The translations under genes were made by a program, and so were the position numbers. From contig CM034389.1 of NCBI GenBank assembly GCA_019925095.2, positions 27,096,935 to 27,160,934 on the forward strand: a stretch of 64,000 nucleotides of DNA, written 5' to 3'. Below, piece after piece: positions 43,201 to 51,312 of the stretch. The stretch comes from Dendrolimus kikuchii. Its lineage: Eukaryota > Arthropoda > Insecta > Lepidoptera > Lasiocampidae. The notes below the pieces were generated by a model, which did no database searches, was not told where the DNA came from, and saw only the letters and a list, made by a program, of their open reading frames with translations. Every line of letters starts with the position of its first letter. The first letter of the stretch is position 1.

Positions 43201-46200
43201 CTCGTCTGTTCTTAAGGCTCCTGACATCACCCTCCGCTAGTACACGATCAATTTGATCATGGAAGGTGTCTCGTGGCCTTCCACGACTTCTGCATCCATC
43301 CACTTTTGCTTTGTATATCTGTTTAGTAATTCTTTCCACATGCCCGAACTACCGGAGCATTCCTTCCCTTACCTTCACCCCGACACTCTCTTTCAGAGAG
43401 TAGTTTTATCTTATTTTTGTATATTATTATTTATTTTATTTACTTTTTACTTATTCTTGGAATGTTTCTTATTATTTATTGTCTTCGCCCGCCATTGTTG
43501 TCTTAACATTGTCCTTAGTTTAGGGGGTTGCCTGAAAGAGGTCGCTTTAAGCGATAAGGCCGCCCTTTGTTCAACATTTACTGTACCTAATTTTAATTTT
43601 TGGTGAACAATAAAGTGTTTTCATTCATAATATTTTCTTAAGTTTTCGCGACTTGTATACATAATAAAACTACGTTTTATTATGTATACAAGTCGCATAC
43701 ATAACATGTTGCGAAGCGGTAGTAAATTAGATTAGGCTCCCATAGATTAAATAATAACCATAAACAAAATTAAAATTAAATAATTAAAATTAATAAGTTG
43801 GCGGTAGGCTAAATAAAACTTTAACAATACTCGTTGACACTTGACATCTTTGTCTTCCGTGATCACGGCCACTGAAAAGTGGCCGAAACGTCGGAAAAAC
43901 CAAAATCAAATAAAATTACCGCGCTTAAAACCGTTAAAACGTAGTTTTATTATGTTTTCATTCATTCATTAATCTAATTTATTGTATATCATTATAAAAT
44001 TATTAAATGTAAAAGAATCAACTGTCCTGACAGGTGTTGTCCTGTTTGAACTTCAAGATATGCTTATCGGGATAAAAACTATCTGTTAGGGCTTGTTCAC
44101 ATCACTACGGTGCGACGCGGTTAACGTGAACCGGTGCGGTGTCGCGGCGCGACAATTTGACGTGACGTGCAAATTTACGTTACCGTGTCGTACAAGTGCA
44201 CGTCACGATTCCGCAACGTTACACGTTGCCTTGTAAAATTCCGGTACATTTACACTCACGAACCTGTGAAATAGTAGTCTCTTTATAGATGTGGACCGCA
44301 CAAGGTGTATACTGCTCCTGCTATAGTTAAGATATACTTCATAATTTCTGTCATTTTTCTGTACAACTAATAGGTAGGATAATGAAACGTCAGTCTTGTA
44401 TATACAAGATCCAGGTGGTAGGGCATTTGCCCGACTGGACGGCTACCACCCCTGGTCTAAAGTATGTCGCCATAACAACCTTGAGTTGTGTTCCGGCATT
44501 AGTGACCAGGTTCCAGTCTCCCTTAAGAGAGCAGCAGCGCATTTGTAGCACCTTTGGTGTTGCAAATGTCCATAGGCGATGGTAACCGCTTTCCATTAAG
44601 TGGGCCGTCTGCCTGTCTGCTGAACTCCTGCAATAAAAAAATAAAAAAAAAACAATGTATTCTTTTAATTGAGCGAGCGCATTAGGCACGTATCGCTTTC
44701 GACGACGTCCGACGCGTCGTTTCGCGGCGACGACGTCGTGATGTGGACAAGCCCATAGGATAAGTTCCTCCATATAACCGACCTGCGCGCCGGCGATGAG
44801 CCAGTGCAATAAATGCCTTATAGCCTAACGCACGCGTATTCATTTATAACACTATCCTGTCTCCCAAGTTAATAATAATCGGCAGACAAACACAAATATT
44901 GTATATCCCGAAATTAAGTAAGTTACGCTTGTTACGGGTAATATAGAACGGACTACTTTAGGGTTGATCGCAGACACCCAGACTATAGTAAATAACGGAG
45001 AAAATTCGTTTCTAATATTTACTATATTAGGAATCGAACCGGAAGGCCGGTAAAGGCTTAGCCCGCTCCACCACAGACGCCGTCTGTTGTTGGTGTTGGT
45101 TGTTGGAGGAAGCAATACACATTGCATACCGCTTCGGGGGGCCTTTAGCTATCAAGGGAGCAAAGGATTCATCACCCCCGCTGACGAAGTGAATGTGTTC
45201 TGATTCCCGGGGCACATTCAGGCACCTTTTTGCGCTGGATCGGACTGGGCGTAACTACGTTCTAAGTCTCAGCCTTTCCTACATAAAAAGCGCGGGGCAC
45301 ATGGGAGGAGGGTGGTTTTAGTGGGTAGTGGTTGTTGCCCGTGCAACTTCTCGGAGTCTCCACACAAGCTGGCTTGATTATTGTTCGGATTGCCCCTTAT
45401 CAAAGGGGAAAGCCTTCATGTTCAACTATGGTCTAATCCCTTGCAAAGGACCCAGTATTGTGCGTAAACAGCATTTCCCCCGCCTTAAAAAAAAAAAAGC
45501 AATACACATTGTAATATTGTGTATTGCGGCAAAAGATTCGGGGATTCATGTGAACAGACACCGTGACACCGAACAATTATATCTTAGGATGTACTTATTT
45601 CAGCCAAACCCGCAGTGCGACGATAGTTTCTGTCGCGCGCGCCAGACCGAATTCCAGGCGAGACCCCAGCCCGTGGAAGTGGCCACCGAAGTCACCGAAG
45701 ACCTGGCACCGGTGCACGCTGACAACGAGTGGGGTATGCTTTCATATTTTTGTTGTGCCTTCGCATGTCCTGTGCATTTAGCCAATGTCAAAAATACTTA
45801 TGATTTTTGTTTAATCTTCAAGGGTCACGTTAAATGCGGATTTGCGTTATATTCTACAACCCGCCATCAGCAAGATGGGCTTATTTCTATACTAGGATAT
45901 GCGCCCGTTCACGCTTGACGTTAAATTCCCGGGATAAAAAATATCACATACTTTATTACATAAAATTTGATCAGTAAGTAAATAACATTTTTTTTTAATC
46001 TGGGCATTTTAAATCACTCCTAGAAAAGATCCCAATAAAAAGTAGTGCAAATTTTAATTAATTTTAATTTTTCAATCAAGTTTCCACTAAAAAATAATTT
46101 ATATAATAAAAATAAAAATTGGCTCAAATAGTTAATTAAAAAAAAATTAATACACAATTATACGAAAATTACATAAATAAAATGTCAATTTAATTTACAT

Positions 46201-49200
46201 TAGGTTAATATTGAATAAAATTGAAAAAAAAATGTCACAATAATTACTAACACCCTTTCAGGCTTCCAAATAGTAATTTATTAAGTCTGCATTGTACAGA
46301 CATGGTCACACAATATCACACACAGTGTCACATAACGTCACACAACGCCACACAACGTCACACTTCGGCGAAACCCTCTCCCCTCTTAGCGTGTGCCGTA
46401 ATTATAGATGGCCCTGAATTTATTGTCAAACATTTTTTATTGCAGGTATCTGCTTAGTTGACGAAAATGTCCCCGAGGAGGAAGACAGCACTAACCTCAA
46501 ACTAACCGAGGGTGTTCAGGTGAATTGTATTTTTTTTCTTTCACATATTTTTAATTAACAGAATTTAATTATGGCAAATCTGTATTTTACAAATCTCTGT
46601 AATAATATAATCGACCAAGTTTTTTTTTGTAAACTAGTGCAGATCACAATAAAACTACGTTTTAACGGTTTTAAGCGCGGTAATTTACACACAAGGAAAG
46701 GAATGCTCCGGTGGTTCGGGCATGTGGAAAGAATTCATGATGAAAGAATGACTAAACAGATATATAATGCAAAAGTGGATGGATGCAGAAGTCGTGGAAG
46801 GCCACGACACACCTTCCTTGATCAAATTGATCGTCTACTAGCAGAAGGTGATGTCAGGAGCCTTAAGAACAGACGAGCTTGCATGACAAGAGTTATGAAT
46901 GTCAAAGAGGCAAGTGAGGTGTGTAAGAATAAGCCTAAATGGCACTCTGTTGTTTGTGCCTACCCCGCAAGGGAACTGGCGTGAAGTTATGTATGTATGT
47001 ATGTAATTTACACACAACAAACCAACTTCATGAACAATTTTCTTTTTATTCTACCTCCTACCCATTTTAATATTGTATAAAATTATTAAAGCTAGGCATG
47101 TTGCTGTAGAGTTTCTTGCGCCGCTTCTTCTGTTAAAGCCATGACGTGTTGCGGTGGTAAATTAAATTAGGCTCCCATAGAATAAATAATAATCATTAAT
47201 AAAATTAAAACTAAATAATTAAAATGAGCCAGTTGGCGGTAGGCTACTATATAAATAAAACTCTAAAAATACTCATTGACACTTGACATCTTCGTCTTTC
47301 GTGATCACGGCTACTGAAAAGTGGCTGAAACGTCGGAGTAATAAAAGTCAAATAAATTACCGCGCACAAAACGGTCACGGGAGCTGCATACGTCTAGTCA
47401 TCGCAGCGGACAACGAACTACTGGCTAGTAGGCGTGTGTAACTCTTTACTGAACCGACTCACTGATCCGAAACATTTAGGTGTTCCAAAAGATTGGAACA
47501 TCAATAATGTTTCAAATGCATCATTTGGATCTGGAACATCGCGATCTCTCTGACCTCTCTGTTCAGCGCGATCATGTCGCTTACGTGTGAGAGAGACCGA
47601 CCAGAGCATAATGAATCACAGAGCAACAAGCGTAGCGAGAGAGCAGGAAAACAATAAAATATAAGCAAATTATAATTTATTAATGATCTCGCAATTTGTA
47701 ATTTTTTCAAATATTACTATGGATATTCAAATTTGTTTCAACCTTAACACCGTCTGCCTCAATATGCCTGCTACACGACATATATATATTAGTATTTTTA
47801 TCTTTGACAAGTTTGACACTATGTATCAAATGACACCGCAGCCCGTTTCTCAGCCTCAGTCCGCGGTTTTCCATAACAAGACAACCATGATTTTATATCT
47901 TTGACTCAAAAAATTTTATTATGCAAAACACTGCTATATATTATAGTAGCTGTACGATTTGTTAATATTTGTACTTAAGGTTACCGTTTCCAAAACTTCA
48001 GATTACATTAGCACTCGACAGTGAATACTACGCTCTGCCATCTGAAGTATCATTTAACCTACTAGTAGCGAAAACTTAAGAAAATACTAGTGCCGATCAT
48101 TCATGATTGACTACAATTAACTGATTAGTGTTATCGAAACAGCAGTTAAAACTGAAAGATTCTTAAAAAGCCTAGAATAAGTTCAACGGAGAATAACCAC
48201 TGGGTGATTCTCCATTGAACTTATTTGTTTTATTCGAAAACCGGCCCACAAAAAATAAAAGCGTTTTGTACTTTTGACCAGACCCCCCTGTATTTATGTT
48301 CATCATACACCATCAAAATGTTGAGGGTGGTATACATACATACACATGGTTCGGAAATACTCTCAACTAATCTATGGAATATGACTACTCATACGTTAAG
48401 AAATATTCAAAATCTATCTATACTTTAATAAATCCGTAAGTAGTTCGAGTGTGTACAGTGCGTTTAAAAATGTGAAAAAAAATCAGGGGGACAATTCGGA
48501 CCAGATTCCGAAAATGACGAACGGATTTAAATGAAACTCCGACGTAGAGCTAGCTTATAACCCGAGTTAACAGGATACATTTTATCCTGATAAATGAATT
48601 CGTTTCCTTAGAATGCGTTTGTAGTAGTGTACGGTCAGCACATAAATAAACAAATGAATGCTTTTTATATATTTTATATGCAGATATTTAATATGAAATT
48701 AATAATATTAAACGATATTATAATAATAAATATTAATATTAAACATAATTTTTAATATTTAATTTCATGTTTAGTAGTCTTGTAAATATACAAATACTGT
48801 GTAAACTCTATATAACGACACCGAAGGGACTGTGCATTTTATGGCGTTATAGAGAGTTGGCTTCAACTGCCTACTAATTCTATCAGTTTGTAGTCTGTTG
48901 CTCTGTTTTCTTCAGTTGATTAAATATCAAGTAAAGAGAGAAAATAAGAAATTCTTTTCTTTCTTTATTTAGTTCTTAGTATGTCAATTTATCATCTACG
49001 GTGTCGTATACTACCCCGGCGTTTATGATCATTAACATTGGTTGCTGTTACGGCACAAAATCTATAAATATTTGCCAGGTGGTAGGGCATTTGCCCGACT
49101 GGATGGCTACCACCCCTGATCTAAAGTATGTCGCCATAACAACCTTCGAGTTGTGTTCCGGTATTAGTGACCAGGTTCCAGTCTCCCTTAAGAGAGCAGC

Positions 49201-49813
49201 AGCGCATTTGTAGCACCTTTGGTGTTGCAAATGTCCATAGGCGATGGTAACCGCTTTCCATCAAGTGGGCCATTTGCCTGTCTACTGATCTCCTGTAATA
49301 AAAAAAAATATATGTTTTATTTCCTACGAAAAATGGGGTCGTAAACACCGTTTTTTGGCGAATTGGAAGACTTTACATATACTGATCGATAGAGGAGAAG
49401 AATAAATGTAGCATGGCTGAAGTGGAGACAGGTAACCGGCGTGACGTGCGACAAACTAATGCCACTGAAACTAAAAGGTCAAATATATAAATCTATCATA
49501 CGACCAGTCATGCTATACGGGTCGGAATGTTGGGCCACTAAAGTGATAAACTACGTCCTTTGAGCCCCGAGGTATCGATATATTAGTTTTTTGTCCTCGT
49601 ATACAAACTTTATCTCACCATTGCTGGCGAGATGGGGGTTGCATACGAGTTTAGCGAACGCGTCCACTGCCCTATTCGCAGTTGGCGTATACCGTCCCCG
49701 TGGACAACAGCACCCCGGAGTCCAGCACGGGCGGCGCCGTGGCCGCCTCCGAGCTCTCGCTCGAGGAGCTCATGCAGCATTTGCCCGACTGGAAGCTACC
49801 ACCCCTGATCTAA
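31285..49813 (+). CDS. UBA5: UBA5, UFM1-activating E1 enzyme (nine exons; C-terminus altered)
   Basis: UBA5 adenylates the ubiquitin-like protein UFM1, holds it as a thioester and passes it to UFC1. Exons: 31285-31421, 31989-32124, 34465-34661, 36100-36286, 37844-37955, 40566-40663, 45604-45733, 46446-46519, 49682-49813. All have GT/AG borders and consistent phases, giving 400 residues (human about 404). Visible parts: [16 protein letters not shown] near residue 42, the ATP-binding GVGGVGS at 72-78, the catalytic cysteine in [10 protein letters not shown] (C241), zinc cysteines C217/C220 (CFACAPP) and C294/C299 (NPQCDDSFC), and the UFM1/ATG8-interaction motif HADNEWGICLV around W332. Exon 8 joins exon 9 as LTEGVQ/LAYTVP, matching the family. 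Two oddities: exon 6 has a poly(A)-derived acceptor next to an R1-clade insertion, and exon 9 after SLEELMQ runs into a repeat patch encoding [11 protein letters not shown] and a stop instead of QMKSM. MSH5 lies downstream in convergent orientation. Identity is secure; whether this allele makes normal protein is uncertain. Confidence 0.95.
32898..33141 (+). repeat. A-family repeat, short class
   Basis: Starts at GCCAGGTGGTAGGG, the recurrent start of the short class, and ends in a poly(A) tail. Confidence 0.85.
33213..33259. repeat. GC-rich perfect hairpin in UBA5 intron 2
   Basis: Arms AAGGCTAAGGCGGGTGC (33213-33229) and its exact complement (33243-33259), with a 13-base loop. A second weak hairpin (GTGGTTAT/ATAACCAC) lies just before it. 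Confidence 0.9.
33850..34200. repeat. Three tandem units of 104-110 bp
   Basis: GCGAGCYRTAAC recurs at 33860, 33970, 34074 and 34178. Units share CATAGACA, GTCTAGTGTGTAC and GTGAAATGATCTTTACTCGC. Confidence 0.85.
34857..35136 (-). mobile_element. tRNA-derived SINE S1 with target-site duplication
   Basis: Flanked by GAAAGAAGTA at 34847-34856 and 35137-35146. Lies in UBA5 intron 3; part of the head is deleted near 35085. Confidence 0.88.
35161..35420. repeat. 130-bp tandem duplication across an LTR edge
   Basis: 35161-35290 and 35291-35420 are the same sequence. Each unit contains TGTTGTATATGTCGGG, the LTR border, so the duplication happened after the LTR inserted. Confidence 0.95.
35219..35973 (-). 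mobile_element. Solo LTR in UBA5 intron 3
   Basis: The minus strand is collinear with the LTR at 62154-62967: TAGGAATCGTATTT start, CATCCGGTTA and CTTCCGTTAC-type repeats, GGGCAGAGGAGGGGCAG, and GTGAACCCGACA end. It carries the empty site for the A-family repeat present in the other copy. Confidence 0.8.
36556..36655 (-). mobile_element. RTE B-family, shortest copy, with 14-bp target-site duplication
   Basis: Only 100 bp, flanked by ACAAAAATAATCTT at 36542-36555 and 36656-36669. Lies in UBA5 intron 4. Confidence 0.93.
36853..37088 (-). mobile_element. tRNA-derived SINE, family 2 (S2)
   Basis: On the minus strand GTGGTTGAGCGGGCTAAGCC (A box) and GGTTCGATTCCTGG (B box) form a tRNA-like head; the body includes GGTCTGGGTGTCTGGGATCG and the 3' end is an ATT repeat. 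Two more copies lie at 40.88 and 44.87 kb. Confidence 0.75.
37281..37598 (+). repeat. A-family repeat, full length, with short target-site duplication
   Basis: GGATTC precedes TATCCGTGCAGG and follows the poly(A) run. This supports TATCCGTGCAGG as the genuine 5' end of the long class. It lies in UBA5 intron 4, about 250 bp before exon 5. Confidence 0.88.
38041..40564 (+). mobile_element. R1-clade non-LTR retrotransposon, 5' truncated, in UBA5 intron 5
   Basis: The first frame has [17 protein letters not shown] and later [15 protein letters not shown], the endonuclease-RT linker and first RT motif. A deletion near 38525-38540 shifts the frame and removes part of the fingers. The second frame runs through [66 protein letters not shown] and a C-terminal zinc knuckle ([19 protein letters not shown]) to a stop at 40237. 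A 3' UTR with GACCCCGGCTCATGG follows, then 12 A. No target-site duplication is evident. GC content is far above its surroundings. The tail ends flush with UBA5 exon 6. Confidence 0.9.
40553..40565 (+). promoter_or_regulatory. UBA5 exon 6 splice acceptor made of a retrotransposon poly(A) tail
   Basis: Exon 6 must begin at 40566 (TTCAAAAC) to keep phase with exon 5 and the family sequence. The bases before it are CCCCTTGT, twelve A and AG; the A run is the tail of the R1-clade element. No polypyrimidine tract precedes this AG. A much better acceptor (CCGGCTCCTCTAG) lies inside the element at 40484. Using it would add 81 bases, 27 codons, in frame with no stop. Confidence 0.75.
40833..41190 (-). 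mobile_element. CR1-like LINE 3' tail split by SINE S2
   Basis: GATAACACTTTATTGCACATC at 40833 and TCGCTTAAAGCG...TTCCAGGCAACC at 41085-41115 belong to one element; the S2 copy lies between them. Confidence 0.65.
40881..41028 (-). mobile_element. tRNA-derived SINE S2, internally deleted
   Basis: Matches 36855-37080 but lacks about 80 bp including the B box (GGAGAGGCTTAGCC junction). Confidence 0.75.
41229..41481 (+). mobile_element. RTE B-family copy inside RTE type 2
   Basis: Keeps [16 protein letters not shown] onward, with a deletion after VKEASD that removes the KPKW region, then the ATGTATGT tail. Confidence 0.85.
41747..42106. mobile_element. MITE with terminal inverted repeats (type M)
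   Basis: Ends CCATTAGGGATTCACAACG and its imperfect complement (GTTGTGAGTTACTAATGG). The interior has ACGTCATTAATGACGT and TTTTCGCCACGACCACAACG, shared with the inverted relative at 61110-61365. Non-coding. Confidence 0.75.
42319..42639 (+). repeat. A-family repeat, full length
   Basis: Starts ATCCGTGCAGG and has an AT-interrupted tail (AATAAAATAAAAA). Confidence 0.88.
42685..42760 (+). mobile_element. CR1-like RT terminal fragment
   Basis: Reads [20 protein letters not shown], matching the end of the CR1 RT at 20480-20560. Confidence 0.6.
43074..43405 (-). mobile_element. RTE B-family copy
   Basis: TATCTTATTTTT occurs on both sides (near 43062 and 43427), suggesting the target-site duplication with about 30 bp of uncertainty at the 5' side. 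The HDERM segment is missing as in the copy at 6350. Confidence 0.75.
43490..43628 (+). mobile_element. CR1-like LINE 3' tail
   Basis: GTTGCCTGAAAGAGGTCGC, TTTAAGCGATAAGGCCGCC and GGTGAACAATAAAGTG, then CATT. Confidence 0.7.
43648..43696. repeat. Perfect 23-bp inverted repeat, 3-base spacer
   Basis: Arms 43648-43670 and 43674-43696 (GCGACTTGTATACATAATAA inward) are exact complements around TAC. Confidence 0.97.
43700..43955 (+). mobile_element. Penelope-like or related element end
   Basis: GTGATCACGGCCACTGAAAA, AGTGGCCGAAACGTCGG and CCGTTAAAACGTAGTTTTAT recur at 47.09-47.37 and 59.99-60.35 kb. The order of motifs and the hairpin suggest a conserved terminal structure. Class assignment is inference. 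Confidence 0.45.
44090..44757. mobile_element. Harbinger-like MITE carrying an A-family repeat
   Basis: Terminal repeats GGGCTTGTTCACATCAC and GTGATGTGGACAAGCCC. Subterminal CG-rich motifs (CGACGCG) on both sides. An A-family short copy (44411-44652) lies inside. Confidence 0.65.
44411..44652 (+). repeat. A-family repeat, short class
   Basis: Starts CCAGGTGGTAGGG and ends in an interrupted poly(A). Confidence 0.88.
44870..45088 (-). mobile_element. tRNA-derived SINE S2, diverged
   Basis: Head on the right (GTGGAGCGGGCTAAGCC complement at about 45060-45075), B box GGTTCGATTCC at about 45030. Confidence 0.7.
45125..45498 (+). mobile_element. R1-like retrotransposon 3' end with 13-bp target-site duplication
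   Basis: Flanked by GCAATACACATTG at 45112-45124 and 45499-45511, with a 12-A tail. The 374-bp body shares the GGTTTTAGTGGGTA style of the R1-clade 3' UTR at 40455 and is non-coding. It ends 106 bp before UBA5 exon 7. Confidence 0.85.
46636..46690 (-). mobile_element. Penelope-like end fragment
   Basis: AAAACTACGTTTTAACGG and TTAAGCGCGGTAATTT are the complement of the end at 43910-43950. Confidence 0.5.
46695..47002 (+). mobile_element. RTE B-family copy with 15-bp target-site duplication
   Basis: Flanked by GTAATTTACACACAA at 46680-46694 and 47003-47017. The frame [13 protein letters not shown] to KWHSVV is open. Located in UBA5 intron 8, within a Penelope-like fragment. Confidence 0.95.
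47090..47370 (+). mobile_element. Penelope-like end, second copy
   Basis: CTCCCATAGA, GTTGGCGGTAGGCTA and GTGATCACGGCTACTGAAAA follow the order seen at 43.7-43.95 kb. Base changes in the hairpin keep it paired (G-U). Confidence 0.5.
47371..48609. other. No gene seen (UBA5 intron 8)
   Basis: AT-rich with small inverted motifs (TGTTCCAAAAGATTGGAACA at 47482). No exon recognised. Confidence 0.5.
48610..48780 (+). repeat. Unclassified repeat shared with 62090-62150 and 62968-63000
   Basis: GTTTGTAGTAGTGTACGG, TTTTTATATATTT and TTAATATGAAATTAATAAT match both flanks of the solo LTR near 62 kb. This is the version without the LTR. Confidence 0.7.
49074..49309 (+). repeat. A-family repeat, short class; donor of the exon 9 patch
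   Basis: Short-class copy with three variants not shared by the other copies in combination: CCTGATCTAAAG, CCTTCGAGTTG and CCGGTATTAG. All three occur in the patch inside UBA5 exon 9, 0.7 kb away. Confidence 0.9.
49401..49556 (+). mobile_element. RTE type 2 LINE fragment
   Basis: Reads [37 protein letters not shown] and [10 protein letters not shown], extending the 41.2-kb copy in the 5' direction. Confidence 0.75.
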
Positions 49814-49921
49814 AGTATGTCGCCATAACAACCTTCGAGTTGTGTTCCGGTATTAGTGACCAGGTTCCAGTCTCCCTTAAGAGAGCAGCAGCGCATTTGT
49901 AGCACCTTTGGTGTTGCAAAT
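49778..49921 (+). repeat. A-family patch inside UBA5 exon 9
   Basis: About 143 bp from CATTTGCCCGACTGG to TTGCAAATGT without either end of the repeat and without a tail. The 5' junction shares CA(T) and the 3' junction shares AATGT with the host, so it was not placed by retrotransposition. Confidence 0.9.
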
Positions 49922-49962
49922 GTATACGACTATTTCATACACCAATTGCGCTGCTCATACAA

Positions 49963-50170
49963 CGGAGTGTTTAGGGCGAGTTTTTTTACTACTTAATCAC
50001 GTTCAAGTTAACGCAAATTTCGAGGAGCTCATGCAGCAGATGAAGTCCATGTAAGGGGAGAATGTATACGACTATTTCATACACCAATTGCGCTGCTCAT
50101 ACAAATTGCGTTTTTACTACTTTACTTGTACGTGATCGCGTAGTAAAAACAACTCGCACTAAGCACACAG
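49963..50170. mobile_element. MITE in the UBA5 3' region, split by the exon-tail copy
   Basis: The left arm (GTTTAGGGCGAGTTTTTTTA, 49969 on) and the right arm (TAGTAAAAACAACTCGCACT, about 50139-50160) are inverted relatives of about 80% identity. The 85-bp UBA5 tail copy sits between them. Confidence 0.6.
50020..50104 (+). pseudogene. UBA5: Displaced copy of the end of UBA5 exon 9 and start of its 3' UTR
   Basis: This 85-bp segment starts with the same 19 bases found at 49761-49779, continues through the expected terminal codons QQMKSM and TAA at 50052-50054, and ends with 44 bases identical to 49919-49962. It is the ancestral UBA5 tail, now separated from the rest of exon 9 by a repeat patch and a MITE arm. 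No acceptor in front of it would restore the reading frame in an obvious way. Confidence 0.85.
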
Positions 50171-51149
50171 TTCGCTATACTGGGAATCTCGCATGTCTCT
50201 TGTTTGATATATACGTCTATTTTAGGGTAAACAATATTATTATTGGCACCTATTAATTTAATCAAAACTTGAAGAAATTTTCGGTTTTTTTTTTAATTTT
50301 ATGTAATTGAGGTGATTTTTAAATTTTACAGGTTTCAAGATTCGTAGGTTTAAAGATTTTGGCAGAGGGTGAATGTTGGTGACGGTCACTACTTGTTTTT
50401 AGTTGACTAAAAACAAGCGTTTCGACATGTCCCTTAAATTTAATTATTTCAACATATATTCAAAAATATTGTTTACAAAAAAAAAAAAAATGTTGGGATT
50501 TGTTTTGAATAAATTTACAAGCTGCCAATATGGTATTCACTCTGTTTATCTTTATTTGTACAAAATGAACTTCCATATTTTTGTGTCCGCAAATCTCGAA
50601 AAATCGTCGGTGGATTGTATTCTTTAATATCGTAAATTTGGTCTAAGTAAAAAATATCTTCTTTATACATGACCCAGTATAGCTTATTGAAGTATAATAT
50701 GTCAGCATACAATACTTCTCAATGTCGGGGGGGTTTATAACTTATAAAATATTTTTGGTATCGTGATTATGTTGTAAAAATACCATAGAAACTCTATTTG
50801 AATGAGTATAAATAGTTGGTTTTGTTTCATAAAATGAGGGTGTTCAGATAACGTATGATACCAAAAATACAAGTGAAACTCCAGTATGTGTAATGCTTTG
50901 AAATAGGTACTAATTAATAGATCAAGATCTCAAATAATACCGTCTTCTGTAAATGCCAATCCATTGTAATGAATTGTAGCTCAATATTCAGGTAGAAACC
51001 ATATCCGTTGATAAATAGTTAAGAATAATAATATTTGTCGAAAATTGATAAAGAAATTATAGTATAAACAATTTAACAGAAGAAATTCGGTTGTTAACTT
51101 GTTAGATTCAACATGGCTGCAGATGTTTCCGGAACCAATATAGCCGACA
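50171..51149. other. Spacer between UBA5 and MSH5: no gene seen
   Basis: Strongly AT-rich. The UBA5 polyadenylation signal is not obvious. Confidence 0.5.
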
Positions 51150-51312
51150 TTTTTCAATATGGCCGCCAACTATGATCCAATATGGTCGCCAACTACGAAC
51201 CAATATGGTCGCCAAATACGGACCAATATGGTCGCCAACTATAAACCAATATGCTTGCCAACTATGAACCAATATGAACGCCAACTACGAACCAATATGG
51301 CTGCTAATTTTT
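51150..51312. repeat. 23-bp minisatellite, about seven units
   Basis: Unit CCAATATGGTCGCCAACTA plus four variable bases. The first units read ATGGCTGCAG, ATAGCCGACA and ATGGCCGCC; later ones vary at the GTC. Confidence 0.9.

Larger units (their letters stand above)
40664..45603 (+). other. UBA5 intron 6: contents
   Basis: About 4.9 kb built almost entirely of nested repeats: CR1 tail, SINE S2, RTE types 1 and 2, MITEs, A-family copies, a Penelope-like end and an R1-like tail. No extra exon seen. Confidence 0.7.

Noticed and set aside
45328..45918. 196-codon plus-strand frame covering UBA5 exon 7
   Set aside because: Only 45604-45733 is exon; the rest is R1-like 3' UTR and intron read through by chance.
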